From the NCBI GenBank assembly GCA_963842455.1, contig CAWJHE010000016.1, positions 1-64,000 of the forward strand: a DNA stretch of 64,000 nucleotides, read 5' to 3'. The stretch is from CAWJHE01 sp963842455 (lineage in GTDB: Bacteria > Chloroflexota > Anaerolineae > Anaerolineales > UBA4823). Below are positions 10,289 through 20,351 of the stretch, in pieces. Both the position numbers and the translations under genes were made by a program. The notes beneath the pieces were generated by a model. It worked only from the letters and a program-made list of their open reading frames with translations, ran no database searches and was not told where the DNA came from. Position 1 is the stretch's first letter, and each line of letters starts with the position of its first letter.

Positions 10289-10307
10289 AGGTTGAGCGGT
10301 GTAAAGG

Positions 10308-13281
10308 TTACGGAGTGTCGATGCGGATCAGCGTCGGGTTCGGCATGCCGGACGCGCCTGAGTAAGCTACGCTGCCCAGGTACTTGGTCGCCGGGGCCAA
10401 TCCAGTGAATGTCAGCTGAATTAAGCCCGTCGTGCCGAGCACAGCCGTGGTCGGTGCGCTGACCGTCATATTGCCAGCCGGTGTGCTTCCCAACAGCCAG
10501 TGGAACAGGGTGAAGTTGGCATCCGGTCCATCCGTGCCCCAGCCATGCACCACTACGGTGTAATCAGCAGCCGCCGGGTTCATCAGGTTGACTTCTTCGG
10601 CCGAAGTGCCCGATCCGCTGCTGCCCACCAGGGTCGTACCGAGGTAGACGCACAGATCCAGGTCGTCCGCGCCGTCGGTGAAGTCATCGAACAAGGAGAA
10701 GCGTGCATAGGTTATGCCCGCCGGGATAGTCACCGGCACCAGGATGGCGTTCGGGGCAGTCAGAGAACAAGAGCCATCCGTCGGATCATCAGCAACAACG
10801 CCAGTGAAAGTGGTGGCTGCCACCAGTCCACGCCCTTCAGCCAGGAATGAGCCATCATAGCCAAAGGTCACCGGGTATTCGATCGGGCTGCCATCGCCGG
10901 AGAGGGCCGCCGGCGCAGCCAGGGCGACCGGTTGCGCTACGATGGGGATGCGCACCGAGTACTTGCCATCATTGCTGGCAAAGGTCAGCTGCCCGCCAGT
11001 GTAGGTGTTTAGCGGCGCATCGACGCGCGTGATGGTCACCTTGATCTGCTGGGTTGCGCCTTTCTGGATAGCAAAGGAGGCCGGGGCAACGGTTACATTG
11101 AAACCAGCCATACCAGCGACAGAGGCAGTGTAATGCGCGTTTTTGCCCACATTGGTGACCGTGCGGGTGACGGTTTGCGAGCCGGCCAGGTTGCCTATGG
11201 CAATCGAGGCCACGTTCAGGTCGCTGGGGTCCATACCGATCGTCGAGCAGTAGGAGGCTACCAGCTGACCGGTGCCGCACATGAAGCCCAGCCAGTCGTT
11301 CCAGCCGGCGTCAAACACCAGCCCAGGCTCGGCGGCTTTCACCGGCTGCACATGCCCGGCGCCCTGGCGGAAGATCACCAGCGGATGGGTGTTGGGTCCA
11401 TCCAGGATGTCATAGGCGGAGGTCATCAAAGCCGATTTGATCATCATCGGCGACCAGCTCGGGTAGAGCTCCTTGAACAGGGCTGCCAGGCCGGCCACAT
11501 GCGGGCTGGACATGGAGGTGCCGCTGTACAGGTTGAACAGCCGTCCGGCGTTGCCTGGAGGCGCCACCGCAGCCAGGATATCCTGTCCGGGAGCGATCAG
11601 GTCCGGCTTGAGCAGGTCTCCGCCGCCAGCGATCAGTGGACCGCGGGAGGAGAAGGATGCAGTATAAGGCGCAGGCGTGGTATAGGTGATGGTAGCTTGG
11701 TTGATGGTAGCTGTGGCGCCTGCTGTGGCTGCATAGAGCATGAATGGGCAGCAAATCTGTTAGTGAATTCTGCAGATGGACCGTGGGTACAAAGTGGAAA
11801 TCGGCATTCAGGGACTGGACAGCATGTATTGATCAAAATCATGCCCACGCCGCCAGCTTCCATCACCGCCAGGCTCTTGTTCACCCGGGCGGTATACTCC
11901 ACGATCACAAACCACAATCTTACCGGCCATAATGGCAGGATCCAGAATCGGGACCCGCCGATTATCGATTGAGCAGAACACAAGGCGACCATGGTATGAT
12001 CGTGCGCCGGGTCAAAGCTGCATCCTCCGCATTGATCAGGGGCGCCGGGCCGACTGCATTGGCCAGAGATGCGCCGTAATAAGTTACTCCATTGCCCAGG
12101 GTTACCGAGCCTTCGCCGCTGCGGTTATGCGTGCCGGCGGCTACGGTTGTCACCCAGGGACCTGGATGCGCCACGGTTGCTGTGGTGGGTCCGCTGTTGC
12201 CCGCCGAGGTGGCTACGAAGATGCCGGCATCGGCTGCGTACAGGAAGGAGACCATCACCGGGTCCAGGAAATTGGTGCGTGTGCCGCTGATCGAGTAGTT
12301 GATCACGTCCACGCCGTCGGCGACTGCCTGGTCGATAGCGGCCACCAGGTCAGCGGTATAACCGCTGGCGGTGGAGGCGTCTTCGAGCGACCAGAGCGCC
12401 TTGTACATCGATATCCGGGCGCGTGGTGCAATGCCACTGATGGCGCCGAACACAGCTGCCGGACCATCTGCGGGCACGCCGTAATTACCGCCTGCAGTGG
12501 AGGAAGTATGCGTGCCGTGTCCGTTATAGTCTCGCGCCGAATTGAATTCCCAGGGTCGCAGGGCATCGATGCCAGCATCGCCGCCCCAGGATTCGTTGAA
12601 GTACTGGGCGCCGATCAGTTTCTGGTTGCAATTGGCGGCGGTGAACTCCTCGCCGGGTGTACATTTACCGTTCCATCCAGGGAGCTGGCGATAATCGAGC
12701 TTTCCGGATTTGCCTTTCGGGTTTACACCGGTGCGGTCGCTGAAGCTGGGGTGCTCCGGCCAGATGCCGCTATCCACCAATCCGATGACAATATTCTCAC
12801 CCTTGGCGCCAAATGTCTGCCAGAAACCAGTTTCTCCTGCTAGCCCCAAGAAGGTTGGGGTAGAAGAAGTGTCCATGGTATACATTTCGTTTGCATTGAC
12901 AGAAATGACATTGGGCAGTTTCTTAATCGCTTCAGCCTGTTTTGCGTTCAACTCAGCTGCGAAACCATTATAGCTAAAACGAAAATCGTATAGTTTTTTG
13001 GTTGCGCCTACCGAGCGCATCGCCAGGTCGTGTTTCCCATCCAGGAAACCAGCATACTTGATCACTTTGGGATCTAGAGGATTTATTTTTTGGCCTTTCG
13101 CCGGTTTAGTCGTCGGATACCCTGCTATTCCACCGCTATAAGCCACAACCGGCTGCTCTGCCATTTGAACGATATAAACCTGGCTGGCTTCCTGTTCCAA
13201 CTGTGGAGACGGAGCCGCAAAACCAGGGCCAGACATGGCCAAGAGCGCTAATAATACGAATACACTGAACAGCTTTTTCAT
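10308..13281 (-). CDS. Secreted subtilisin-family (S8) serine peptidase with PA insert (frameshifted)
   Basis: A large exported peptidase of about 990 residues. Order: signal peptide MKKLFSVFVLLALLAMSGPGFA, I9-type propeptide (YIVQMAEQP to LPNVISVNANE), catalytic domain with Asp in GLVDSGIWPEHPSF, His in NGHGTHTSSTAGG, oxyanion Asn in TSAGNSG, a PA domain insert, Ser in YSGTSMSSPHVAG, then fibronectin-III-like and bacterial pre-peptidase-type domains. The reading frame breaks in the PA insert (about 11740-11990), where pieces such as PAIMAGKIVVCDRG appear in different frames. Start ATG 13281 has GGAAGGGAG upstream. It resembles plant-type or lactocepin-like subtilases. A terminator follows. 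Long plus-strand open frames over 11133-12843 are antisense shadows. Confidence 0.88.
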
Positions 13282-13413
13282 ATTGACAATCTCCCTTCCT
13301 TAGAATCGAACCATGTTTGTTAAACCAAAAAAGAATAACCGCACTCACGCCCCATTGCGCCGCAACACCTCCTTAGCAAATATGAATCTATTTCGATGAA
13401 TTCGAGATGAGGG

Positions 13414-13491
13414 TTAAGAACTTACCAACTTTCGAACCGCATCCCAGCCAGCTTTGATACCAGTTCCCACGCGGTTCAGAACACCTTGCAT
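13414..13491 (-). other. Possible 25-residue amphipathic peptide ORF upstream of the subtilisin gene
   Basis: From ATG 13491 the minus strand reads MQGVLNRVGTGIKAGWDAVR plus KLVSS to TAA 13414-13416, an amphipathic basic helix. No ribosome binding site is evident, and the ATG lies in the inverted repeat ACCTTGCA/TGCAAGGT (13483-13502). It could be a leader peptide, a small secreted peptide or chance. Confidence 0.2.
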
Positions 13492-13518
13492 TTTTGCAAG
13501 GTTAACTAGATATATTAT

Positions 13519-13734
13519 ATGCATTCTAAACAGCTATGTCAAATAATAATCGAACCCGTGCAGTTCGAGCGAGATGTCAAACCCCTGGCATACCGCTATT
13601 TCGGCGAGCAAAGAGGTGAAGCCTATCTGAAAGCCATCGGCGGTGAAGCTGGCGTTGCTGATGACATCCTGGTGCGCATCCATCCCAAACGCTGGCTGAG
13701 TGTGGATTATTCAAAGCTCGGGCCGTTGGAATGA
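13519..13734 (+). CDS. Small hypothetical protein
   Basis: A 71-residue frame with plausible composition (ends HPKRWLSVDYSKLGPLE) but no recognisable domain and no clear ribosome binding site. It may be the tail of a lost gene. It sits between the subtilisin promoter region and a repeat array. Confidence 0.3.
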   Translation: MHSKQLCQIIIEPVQFERDVKPLAYRYFGEQRGEAYLKAIGGEAGVADDILVRIHPKRWLSVDYSKLGPLE

Positions 13735-13754
13735 GTGGATAGCGTAATTTATGC

Positions 13755-13815
13755 TTGGCAATTCGTGGCTCACAAAAAACCTTCGTGAACTTTCGGCCCT
13801 TCGTGGCTAATTATT
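13755..13815. repeat. TTCGTG-word intergenic repeat
   Basis: Reads aattcgtggctcacaaaaaaccttcgtgaactttcggcccttcgtggcta. It is almost identical to the segment near 5752-5810. Confidence 0.55.
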
Positions 13816-13845
13816 TCCATTGGGGGCGAATCACCGGTTTCATGA

Positions 13846-14430
13846 TCTGCTAGCGCTCATTCCGCTGCAATTGCTGCATCCGACGAACGCTACGGGAGGA
13901 CCTGCACCAACGGTATTCGTGCATTCGTCCAGACGGCTCCCTGACCGCCTCGTGCATCCGATCATGGGGCGGGTTACCGGTCATGTTCTGCCCCGCAGCG
14001 ATTGCTTTATTCGGCGAACCCTGCGGGGCCGCCCCTACGGTATTCGTGCATTCGTGAATCCATTCGTGGACGGCATCCCTGATCACGCCTTTCGTGACTT
14101 CAATCCTCCGATCATGGGGCGGGTCTACCGGTTGCATGTTCTACCAGCGCTCATTCCGCAGCGATTGCTTTATTCGGCGAACCCTGCGGGAGGACCCGCC
14201 CCTACGGTATTCGTGCATTCGTGAATCCATTCGTGGACGGCATCCCTGTTCACGCCTTTCGTGACTTCAATCCTCCGATCATGGGGCGGGTCTACCGGTT
14301 GCATGTTCTGCCAGCACTCATTCCGCAGCGATTGCTTTATTCGGCGAACCCTGCGGGAGGACCCGCCCCTACGGTATTCGTGCATTCGTGAATCCATTCG
14401 TGGACGGCATCCCTGTTCGTATCCCTTCGT
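13846..14430. repeat. Tandem array of about 163-167 bp units
   Basis: Four imperfect units in a row. The landmark gcgattgctttattcggcga occurs at 13998, 14161 and 14328, with a diverged first copy near 13864, so spacings are about 134, 163 and 167. Each unit carries tcatggggcgggt, ccgcccctacggtattcgtgcattcg and, in later copies, ccattcgtggacggcatccc. The last two units are nearly identical. The array ends beside the stop of the M20 gene. The unit length is not a multiple of three and no conserved frame runs through it. Confidence 0.8.
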
Positions 14431-14449
14431 TGAAGAAACCTTCGCATCC

Positions 14450-15625
14450 TTACCGGTTAGCAAACTCCTGCGCCACTTCCGCCCGGAAATTTGCATCCTG
14501 CAGCACATCCAAACCCGTCAACGCCAAACCTTTTCCGGCTCGGATAAGCGCCTGGTCAGCGTATTCCGTGCGGGCGGCTCGGGCAAATTCGGTGGTGTGC
14601 GGGGGCAGCTTCTGGCCATTGCTGATATCGACCAGGGCATGGATCGCCGGAGCGACATGCGAAACATTGCCCATATCGATCGAGCCAAAACTATCCGGGC
14701 TGGACAGGAATGTACCCGAGCCTAATTCTGTGACCATATAATCACGGAAGCGCTCTGCTAAAGGCATGTTGTTGAGCATATCATCGTATGAGGCTTCATA
14801 TTCCAAGAATTCTACCTGGCAGCCGCTCGCCAAGGCGCCAGCCCGTGCACAATCTTGGAACCTGTTTACAATTTGATCCAGCGTGGAGCGTTTGGCTGCC
14901 CGCAGGTAGAACCGTCCCTGGCTGAAATCTGGAATAATATTGGCGGCTTCACCGCCTTTGGTGATGACGCCGTGCATTCTGACATCCGGGGTCACTTCCA
15001 AGCGCATGGCATTCATATTGTTGAAGGTCAGCAGCAGGGCATCCAGGGCATTGATCCCCTCCCAGGGAGCAGCGGCTGCATGAGCAGCTTTGCCGTGAAA
15101 GGAAACCTGCATGGGCGTCAGCGCTAATGAGTGCGTAGTGGTGTAGTTTCCTTCGTGTGGGTGGATCATCAAAGCCGCATCCAGATCGTTCAACACCCCG
15201 CTCTTGGCCATGGCGCACTTAGCGCCATCGGTCTCTTCTGCCGGCGTACCCACCACCCAGACTTCACCTGGCAGATCATCGATCAAGCTGCCCAGACCAA
15301 TGCCGGCTGCCAGGGCAGAGGTGGCGATGAGATTATGACCGCAGGCATGCCCCAAACCGGGCAGGGCATCGTATTCTGCCAGGAAAGCCACGCGTGGGCG
15401 CCCGGACCGGCCTTTGCGCGCGCAAAATGCGGTGGGGATCTGTGAAAAGCCCCTTTCGACCACAAATCCGAAAGACTCCAGGGTTTCGATCAGCAGATTC
15501 GAGGAATACACCTCTTCTCCGCCTAATTCAGGGTGAGCGTGAATGTTATGCGATACCTGGATAATGGTTTCTCTGGCATGTTCAATGGCTGCGACCAGCC
15601 GCTCTTGCATGGCATGGAGTGTCAT
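14450..15625 (-). CDS. M20-family amidohydrolase (M20D/AbgB-like)
   Basis: A 391-residue zinc amidohydrolase of the M20D type (aminobenzoyl-glutamate/N-acyl-amino-acid hydrolases). Metal and catalytic motifs are visible: LGHACGHN (about 101-108), VVGTPAEETDGAK with the catalytic Glu pair, LMIHPHEGN, and a late HTTEF. The lid domain lies between about 185 and 300 (SFHGKAAHAAAAPWEGINALDA). There is no signal peptide, so it is cytoplasmic. It cleaves an amide bond of a small acylated amino acid or dipeptide; the exact substrate cannot be read. ATG 15625 has GAGGAG 7 bases upstream. It is the last of three minus-strand genes with a YfcC carrier and another M20 peptidase, with a long perfect hairpin in the gap before it. 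Confidence 0.85.
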   Translation of the reverse strand: MTLHAMQERLVAAIEHARETIIQVSHNIHAHPELGGEEVYSSNLLIETLESFGFVVERGFSQIPTAFCARKGRSGRPRVAFLAEYDALPGLGHACGHNLIATSALAAGIGLGSLIDDLPGEVWVVGTPAEETDGAKCAMAKSGVLNDLDAALMIHPHEGNYTTTHSLALTPMQVSFHGKAAHAAAAPWEGINALDALLLTFNNMNAMRLEVTPDVRMHGVITKGGEAANIIPDFSQGRFYLRAAKRSTLDQIVNRFQDCARAGALASGCQVEFLEYEASYDDMLNNMPLAERFRDYMVTELGSGTFLSSPDSFGSIDMGNVSHVAPAIHALVDISNGQKLPPHTTEFARAARTEYADQALIRAGKGLALTGLDVLQDANFRAEVAQEFANR

Positions 15626-15722
15626 GGTTTTCTCCTCATCACTCTAGTGTTCTGATTATTTTCGGTTATCGTTGCTGCGTTCTCTAGCTGATTATATCCC
15701 TCTCCTGGCAACACAAGACATT

Positions 15723-15761
15723 CTTTGTCAAGGCAAACGCTGCTGGTTTGCCTTGACAAAG
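15723..15761. promoter_or_regulatory. Perfect 16-bp inverted repeat between yfcC and the M20D gene
   Basis: CTTTGTCAAGGCAAAC (15723-15738), a 7-base loop, then its exact complement (15746-15761). There is no T-run on the minus strand, so it is not a textbook terminator for the yfcC transcript. On the plus strand it is followed by TCTTTTCT. It could be a processing or attenuation hairpin, or a large operator. Confidence 0.5.
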
Positions 15762-15849
15762 TCTTTTCTATGAACGTTTCAATTGGTATACGATCGACAA
15801 CCCGAGTGGTTTTATCGAATCAGACCAAAACGGGCGTGCGAAGCTATGC

Positions 15850-17268
15850 TTAGAAGGGTCCGAATTTGATCACCTGAGCGATGATGGCGAAGATGGCGCC
15901 TTCGATCAGGAAAATTAGAAATAGAGGCCAATACCAGCGCACCCATTTTTCATAGGGAACCTTGGCCAGGGCCAACCCGGCCAGCAAGTAACCCGAGGTC
16001 GGGATGATGATATTGGTGAAGCCATCCGCAAACTGGTAGATCAACACAGCCGTTTGCTGGGTCATATTGAGCAAGGAGGCCAGGGGTCCCATGATCGGCA
16101 TAGTCACCGAAGCCATACCGCCGCCGGATGGGATCACCACCGAGATGATCAGCTGCACAATATACATGCCGATGACCGCAAAGGCTGACGGGAGACCAGA
16201 GACCAGGCCGGCCAGGAAACTGACGATCGTGTGCAGGATAAAACCATCGCGCAACACCACCAGGATGGCCCGGGCAATACCGACGACCAACGCGCCAACG
16301 GTTAATGCCATAGCCCCATCCACGAAGGCTTCCGCAATCTTGCTGGGCCACAACCCACCGATGAAACCGCACACAATGCCCATACCCAAGAACAGAGAGG
16401 CCAGCTCATCGATGTACCAGCCATACTTGGTGACGCCGTAAATCAAGAGCACGAAGGTCAGCAGCATCACAATCAAGACGATTTTTTGCGCCGTGGTGAA
16501 GGTGTGTTTGACATCGTCTTCGCTGTGCAAGCGTTCTTTGTCTTCGGCATGCATAATCGAGATTTCAGGGTTCTTCTTGACTTTGCGGGCATACCAGTAA
16601 ATGAACGCAGTAGCTGTGATGGTGGTAAAGATCCAAATCACCACGCGGTACTCCAGACCCGAAAAGATGGGCAACCCGACAATGCCTTGCGCCACGCCCA
16701 GGGTGAAGGGGTTCATAAAGGCGCCGGTGAAACCTGCGCAAGGTCCTACCAGGGCCATGGCGACGCCGGTCAGCGAGTCATATCCTAAACCGATAGCCAG
16801 CATCACCAGCATGGGAATGAATACCAGCGCTTCTTCCGCCATACCAAATGTGGTGCCGCCAATGCTAAACAAGATGGTCACCACAATCAGGATCAGGCTC
16901 TCCCGACCTTTTAGATTGACGGTCGTGGAGCGGATAAAGGATTCTACAGCCCCGGTGGCTGCGATAATATTGAAGGATCCGCCCACGATAAAGATGAAGA
17001 AGATGATACTGGCAACTTCACCCATACCTTTGGGAATCGATAACAGCACTTCCCATGGGTCGACCGGCGCTTGGTCCACCGGATGATAGGTGTTTGGATC
17101 GATCAAGCGGGTTGTTTCTCCATCCACGACCTGCAAGTCGTATTCGTGCGCTGGGACAATGTAAGTCAATATGGCTGCAAGGATGATTAATGCGAAAAGA
17201 ATCACGTAAACATGTGGGAATCTCTCTAAGAATTTCTTTGTTTTTTTTGTGGTACCTGTGGTAGACAT
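15850..17268 (-). CDS. YfcC-family membrane carrier (DcuC/basic amino-acid antiporter type)
   Basis: A 472-residue integral membrane protein with about 12 hydrophobic segments, starting with FPHVYVILFALIILAAILTYIVP, typical of the YfcC group. Conserved loops are seen: GSFNIIAATGAVESFI, IGGTTFGMAEEALVFIPM, VGPCAGFTGAFMNPF, VIPSGGGMASVTMPIMGPL and FADGFTNIIIPTSGYLLA, the paired re-entrant Gly/Ser/Pro motifs of ion-coupled carriers. Relatives move C4-dicarboxylates, arginine/ornithine or short peptides. Placement between two M20 peptidases argues for a peptide or acyl-amino-acid substrate. ATG 17268 has a GGAGG about 6 bases upstream. Confidence 0.85.
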   Translation of the reverse strand: MSTTGTTKKTKKFLERFPHVYVILFALIILAAILTYIVPAHEYDLQVVDGETTRLIDPNTYHPVDQAPVDPWEVLLSIPKGMGEVASIIFFIFIVGGSFNIIAATGAVESFIRSTTVNLKGRESLILIVVTILFSIGGTTFGMAEEALVFIPMLVMLAIGLGYDSLTGVAMALVGPCAGFTGAFMNPFTLGVAQGIVGLPIFSGLEYRVVIWIFTTITATAFIYWYARKVKKNPEISIMHAEDKERLHSEDDVKHTFTTAQKIVLIVMLLTFVLLIYGVTKYGWYIDELASLFLGMGIVCGFIGGLWPSKIAEAFVDGAMALTVGALVVGIARAILVVLRDGFILHTIVSFLAGLVSGLPSAFAVIGMYIVQLIISVVIPSGGGMASVTMPIMGPLASLLNMTQQTAVLIYQFADGFTNIIIPTSGYLLAGLALAKVPYEKWVRWYWPLFLIFLIEGAIFAIIAQVIKFGPF

Positions 17269-17322
17269 GCTTCCTCCAAGATCAATGAAAAAAAGGGTTT
17301 AGAACAAAGAGAGAAAAATTGA

Positions 17323-18531
17323 TTAACCGCAAATTTCCGCGCCCAATAGGGCATAGGCTAAGGTTGCCAGGCGCAGCTCTTCGACGGACACCCGCTCCGC
17401 AGGAGAATGGGCTACGGACAAATCCCCAGGTCCAAAGACCAGGGTGGGTATCCTGGCATAATTGCTGATCAATGAGGCATCCGTCCAACCTCCAAAAGCG
17501 GAAATCTTGGGGGGCTTGCCCTGCAAATGTTCCAGGACAGCCTCCAGTTTAGTGACCAGCGGGTCATCTAGCGGGATTTCCATGGCCAGGTGATCCAGCG
17601 TAGCCATATTACTTTCCATGCGTTTCATGCTGGCTTTGAAGGTCGGGTTTTCGGCGCTTAAGTCATCCAGAATTTGCTGGTATTCATGCAAAACCTGCTC
17701 CAGCGGCTCCTGGGGGATATAACGCCTGTCCAGTTGCAGGATGCATTGGTCGGCTACAGAGCTGGGTTGGGTGCCTCCCCGGATAACCCCAAAGTTCATC
17801 ACTGCTGAACCGATGACCGGATGGATGCGTTGTTTAAGCTTGGGCATCAGCGTATCTTCAACCCGGCGGATGAAGCGGGCTGCCATACTGATGGCGTTGA
17901 TGCCTTTCTCAGGTGTGCCGCCATGGGCCGCCTTGCCCTGGAAGGTAAACTCCAACCACTCCAGGCCACGGTGCCCAGCCATAATCTCCAGGCTGGTCGG
18001 CTCGCCCACCACGCAGCGGTCAGCATGCGGACCGTGCGCCACCAGGTATTCCGTGCCTTCGGAGCGATCCTCTTCGTTGATCACACCGCTGAACAGCAAG
18101 TCGCCGCGCAAGGGTACCTCCAGGTCCCTTAATAGCCGCATAGCAACCATCATACAAGCCAGAGGTCCCTTCATATCCGCTGTGCCTCGCCCATAAAGAT
18201 ACCCATCTTTAACAAAAGGTTCAAAAGCTGGGAAGTCCATCTGGTAGGCTGGCACCGTGTCGATATGCCCATTGAGCATTAACGAACGCCCACCGCCACT
18301 GCCTTTCGAGGTGCAATACACGTTGGGACGATCTTCTAGCACAACCTCCAACTGCGGCTCAAAACCCCATTTAGCAAAACGCCCTGCGATATAATCAGCG
18401 CAGGGGCGTTCTCTCAGTGGGGCATCCCGGTGGCTCTCGATGGAGATCATTCCAGAGGCAAGCTCAATCACCTCATTTACATCCAACGCCTGTTCAAGTT
18501 TTTTGCTCAATTCTATTAAATTTTCTTTCAT
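17323..18531 (-). CDS. M20-family peptidase (ArgE/DapE/carboxypeptidase G2-like)
   Basis: A 402-residue dizinc hydrolase. Motifs in order: metal ligand SLMLNGHIDTVPA, bridging Asp in YGRGTADMKGPLA, catalytic Glu pair SGVINEEDRSEGTEY, and the dimerisation lid with QGKAAHGGTPEKGINAI; a late metal His appears in SVAHSPAERV. The start is set at ATG 18531 because GGAGG lies 5 bases upstream; ATG 18534 and a long N-terminal extension from 18594 are less likely. It is first in a minus-strand run with yfcC (54 bases on) and the M20D gene. The substrate is probably an N-acylated amino acid or dipeptide brought in by the carrier. Confidence 0.85.
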   Translation of the reverse strand: MKENLIELSKKLEQALDVNEVIELASGMISIESHRDAPLRERPCADYIAGRFAKWGFEPQLEVVLEDRPNVYCTSKGSGGGRSLMLNGHIDTVPAYQMDFPAFEPFVKDGYLYGRGTADMKGPLACMMVAMRLLRDLEVPLRGDLLFSGVINEEDRSEGTEYLVAHGPHADRCVVGEPTSLEIMAGHRGLEWLEFTFQGKAAHGGTPEKGINAISMAARFIRRVEDTLMPKLKQRIHPVIGSAVMNFGVIRGGTQPSSVADQCILQLDRRYIPQEPLEQVLHEYQQILDDLSAENPTFKASMKRMESNMATLDHLAMEIPLDDPLVTKLEAVLEHLQGKPPKISAFGGWTDASLISNYARIPTLVFGPGDLSVAHSPAERVSVEELRLATLAYALLGAEICG

Positions 18532-18983
18532 CATACCTCCAACTATTGAAAATATAACGGCAGACAGCGTCACAAACTGTCTCCGAAAAAACATGGAAAC
18601 AGTTCGAAAACTCGCAGAACCAGGTTAATTTTTCAATTGATAACGATAAAGCTAGATAGAGATAAAAGGAGGCACATTGAAAATGTGTAATGAGGCGAGG
18701 TGATGCTCATATTATATTAATATTGTTGGCGCTTGTCAATCAAATTCCAATTCTCAAATATTTTTTTTGAGAACCTGTTGGGATTCTATGGATTGAAATC
18801 TCCAACCTAATTTTTACACCGATCCGCCCAGGTCAGATTTTCCAAAGTTGTCAGACTACCTGATAGGACCGTTGACAGACATCCTCAACGGGAGTATCAT
18901 CCTTTTGGCTTTCCCCGGTATCTAGCCCCTCGGAAAATGAACCAACAAAAAACAAAAAAATGTTAAAGGAGAAATCAAACATC
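18532..18983. promoter_or_regulatory. Divergent promoter region between M20 peptidase and NSS transporter
   Basis: About 450 AT-rich bases without a gene. Visible structures are CTCAAATATTTTTTTTGAG (about 18753-18771) and CCGTTGA...TCAACGG (18869-18891, nine-base loop) in the probable leader of the plus-strand transporter. I could not match the leader to a known riboswitch class. Confidence 0.4.
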
Positions 18984-20351
18984 GTGAACACAAAAAATGC
19001 CAGCCAACCTCCGCGCGCCCAGTTTACTACCGGGCTGGGAGTTCTTTTCGCCACTTTGGGTTCGGCGGTTGGGCTGGGAAATATCTGGAAATTTCCTTCC
19101 CTGGCCGGCTCCAATGGAGGCGCCGCCTTCCTGATCCTCTACATTCTGTGCACCTTATTGATCGGCATTCCCATTATGGTCGTCGAGCAAATGTTAGGCC
19201 GCGAGGGCCGCGGCGACGCCGTCACAACCTTGCGCCGCCTGGCGCCCAAGCAGCTCTGGTGGCTAATCGGAGCTGGGGGTATCCTGGCTGCTTTCTTGAT
19301 TATGGCTTTTTACACCGAAGTAGCTGGTTGGGTTTTTGCCTATATCATCAAATCCGCTTCCGGCGCTCTCTTGTCCACCAATCCAGAGATCACCTCGGCA
19401 GCTTTCGCCAACCTGGTGAGCAGCCCATGGCTTTCCCTGATCGTTCAATGGGTGGTTCTGGCTGTCACCGGAACGATTATCCTGTTCGGCGTCACCAAAG
19501 GTATTGAAGCCACCACCAAACGGCTGATGCCGTTGCTGTTCATCTTGCTGATCGTCGTCGGCGTCCGCAGCCTGACCCTGCCAGGCGCCAGCGAGGGATT
19601 GGCGTTCCTCTTCAAGCCCGATTTCTCGAAGATCACCGGACCGGTAATCCTGGCTGCCATGGGTTTGGCCTTCTTCAAGCTGTCCATCGGCATGGGTTGC
19701 ATGATCACTTACGGATCGTATTTCGGTAAAGATCAGGACATTCCGCTGACCGCTACCCGCGTGGCTTTCTCCGACCTGACCATCTCAATTCTGGCCGGAA
19801 TCGCCATCTTCCCAGCTGTGTTCGCTTATGGTTTTGAACCCGCCTCAGGACCTTCGCTGCTTTTCATCACCATACCGGCAGTTTTCGCTTCGATGCCCAT
19901 GGGTTCTGTTTTCATGACCATCTTCTTCATCCTGACCGCCATCGCTTCGATCGGTGCGATGCTTTCCTTGATCGAAGTGATCGTATCCTGGCTGGAAACT
20001 GTGTTCAGCTTCTCACGCGCACGCAGCACCCTCCTGACCATCCTGGCTCTGGCGCTGGTAGGCTCGACGGCAGCCCTTTCCAATAGCGCCATGGCTGAGT
20101 TCAAGCTCTTTGGCATGACCATGTTCGACCTGTTCGACTATGTTTCGTCCAACCTGCTGTTGCCTTTGGGTGGTCTTTTCCTGTCCTTGTTTGCTGTGTT
20201 CGTGTGGGGTTTCCCACGCTTCAAACAGGCGCTGAGCAACCAGGGCACATTAGTAAATAAGACCTATGTGACGGTGCTCTATGCGGCGTTAATGACCGTG
20301 ACGCCGATCAGCGTATTGATCATTTTGCTGACCGGGTTGAAACTTATCTAA
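18984..20351 (+). CDS. Sodium-dependent transporter of the NSS (SNF) family
   Basis: A 455-residue secondary transporter of the LeuT fold, importing an amino acid or related compound with Na+. The N-terminal signature TTGLGVLFATLGSAVGLGNIWKFP is the family Na+/substrate site of TM1. About 11-12 membrane segments follow. TM6 unwound region reads FFKLSIGMGCMITYGSYF, and TM8 has ASIGAMLSLIEVIVSW. I prefer GTG 18984 to the in-frame ATG 18960, since AAAGGAG lies between them, although its 12-base spacing is long. It is divergent from the peptidase/YfcC run, so the neighbourhood is an amino-acid import and processing region. Confidence 0.88.
   Translation: MNTKNASQPPRAQFTTGLGVLFATLGSAVGLGNIWKFPSLAGSNGGAAFLILYILCTLLIGIPIMVVEQMLGREGRGDAVTTLRRLAPKQLWWLIGAGGILAAFLIMAFYTEVAGWVFAYIIKSASGALLSTNPEITSAAFANLVSSPWLSLIVQWVVLAVTGTIILFGVTKGIEATTKRLMPLLFILLIVVGVRSLTLPGASEGLAFLFKPDFSKITGPVILAAMGLAFFKLSIGMGCMITYGSYFGKDQDIPLTATRVAFSDLTISILAGIAIFPAVFAYGFEPASGPSLLFITIPAVFASMPMGSVFMTIFFILTAIASIGAMLSLIEVIVSWLETVFSFSRARSTLLTILALALVGSTAALSNSAMAEFKLFGMTMFDLFDYVSSNLLLPLGGLFLSLFAVFVWGFPRFKQALSNQGTLVNKTYVTVLYAALMTVTPISVLIILLTGLKLI

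Noticed and set aside
11133..12843. Long plus-strand open frames (279 and 303 codons)
   Set aside because: They lie antisense to the subtilisin catalytic and C-terminal domains, whose motifs are clear on the minus strand; composition is low in family-like features.
16601..17086. 161-codon plus-strand frame opposite yfcC
   Set aside because: Shadow of a membrane-protein gene; no ribosome site and no conserved motif.
18842..18983. Riboswitch before the NSS transporter
   Set aside because: A small hairpin is present, but I could not match the conserved core of glycine, lysine or other amino-acid-related riboswitches.
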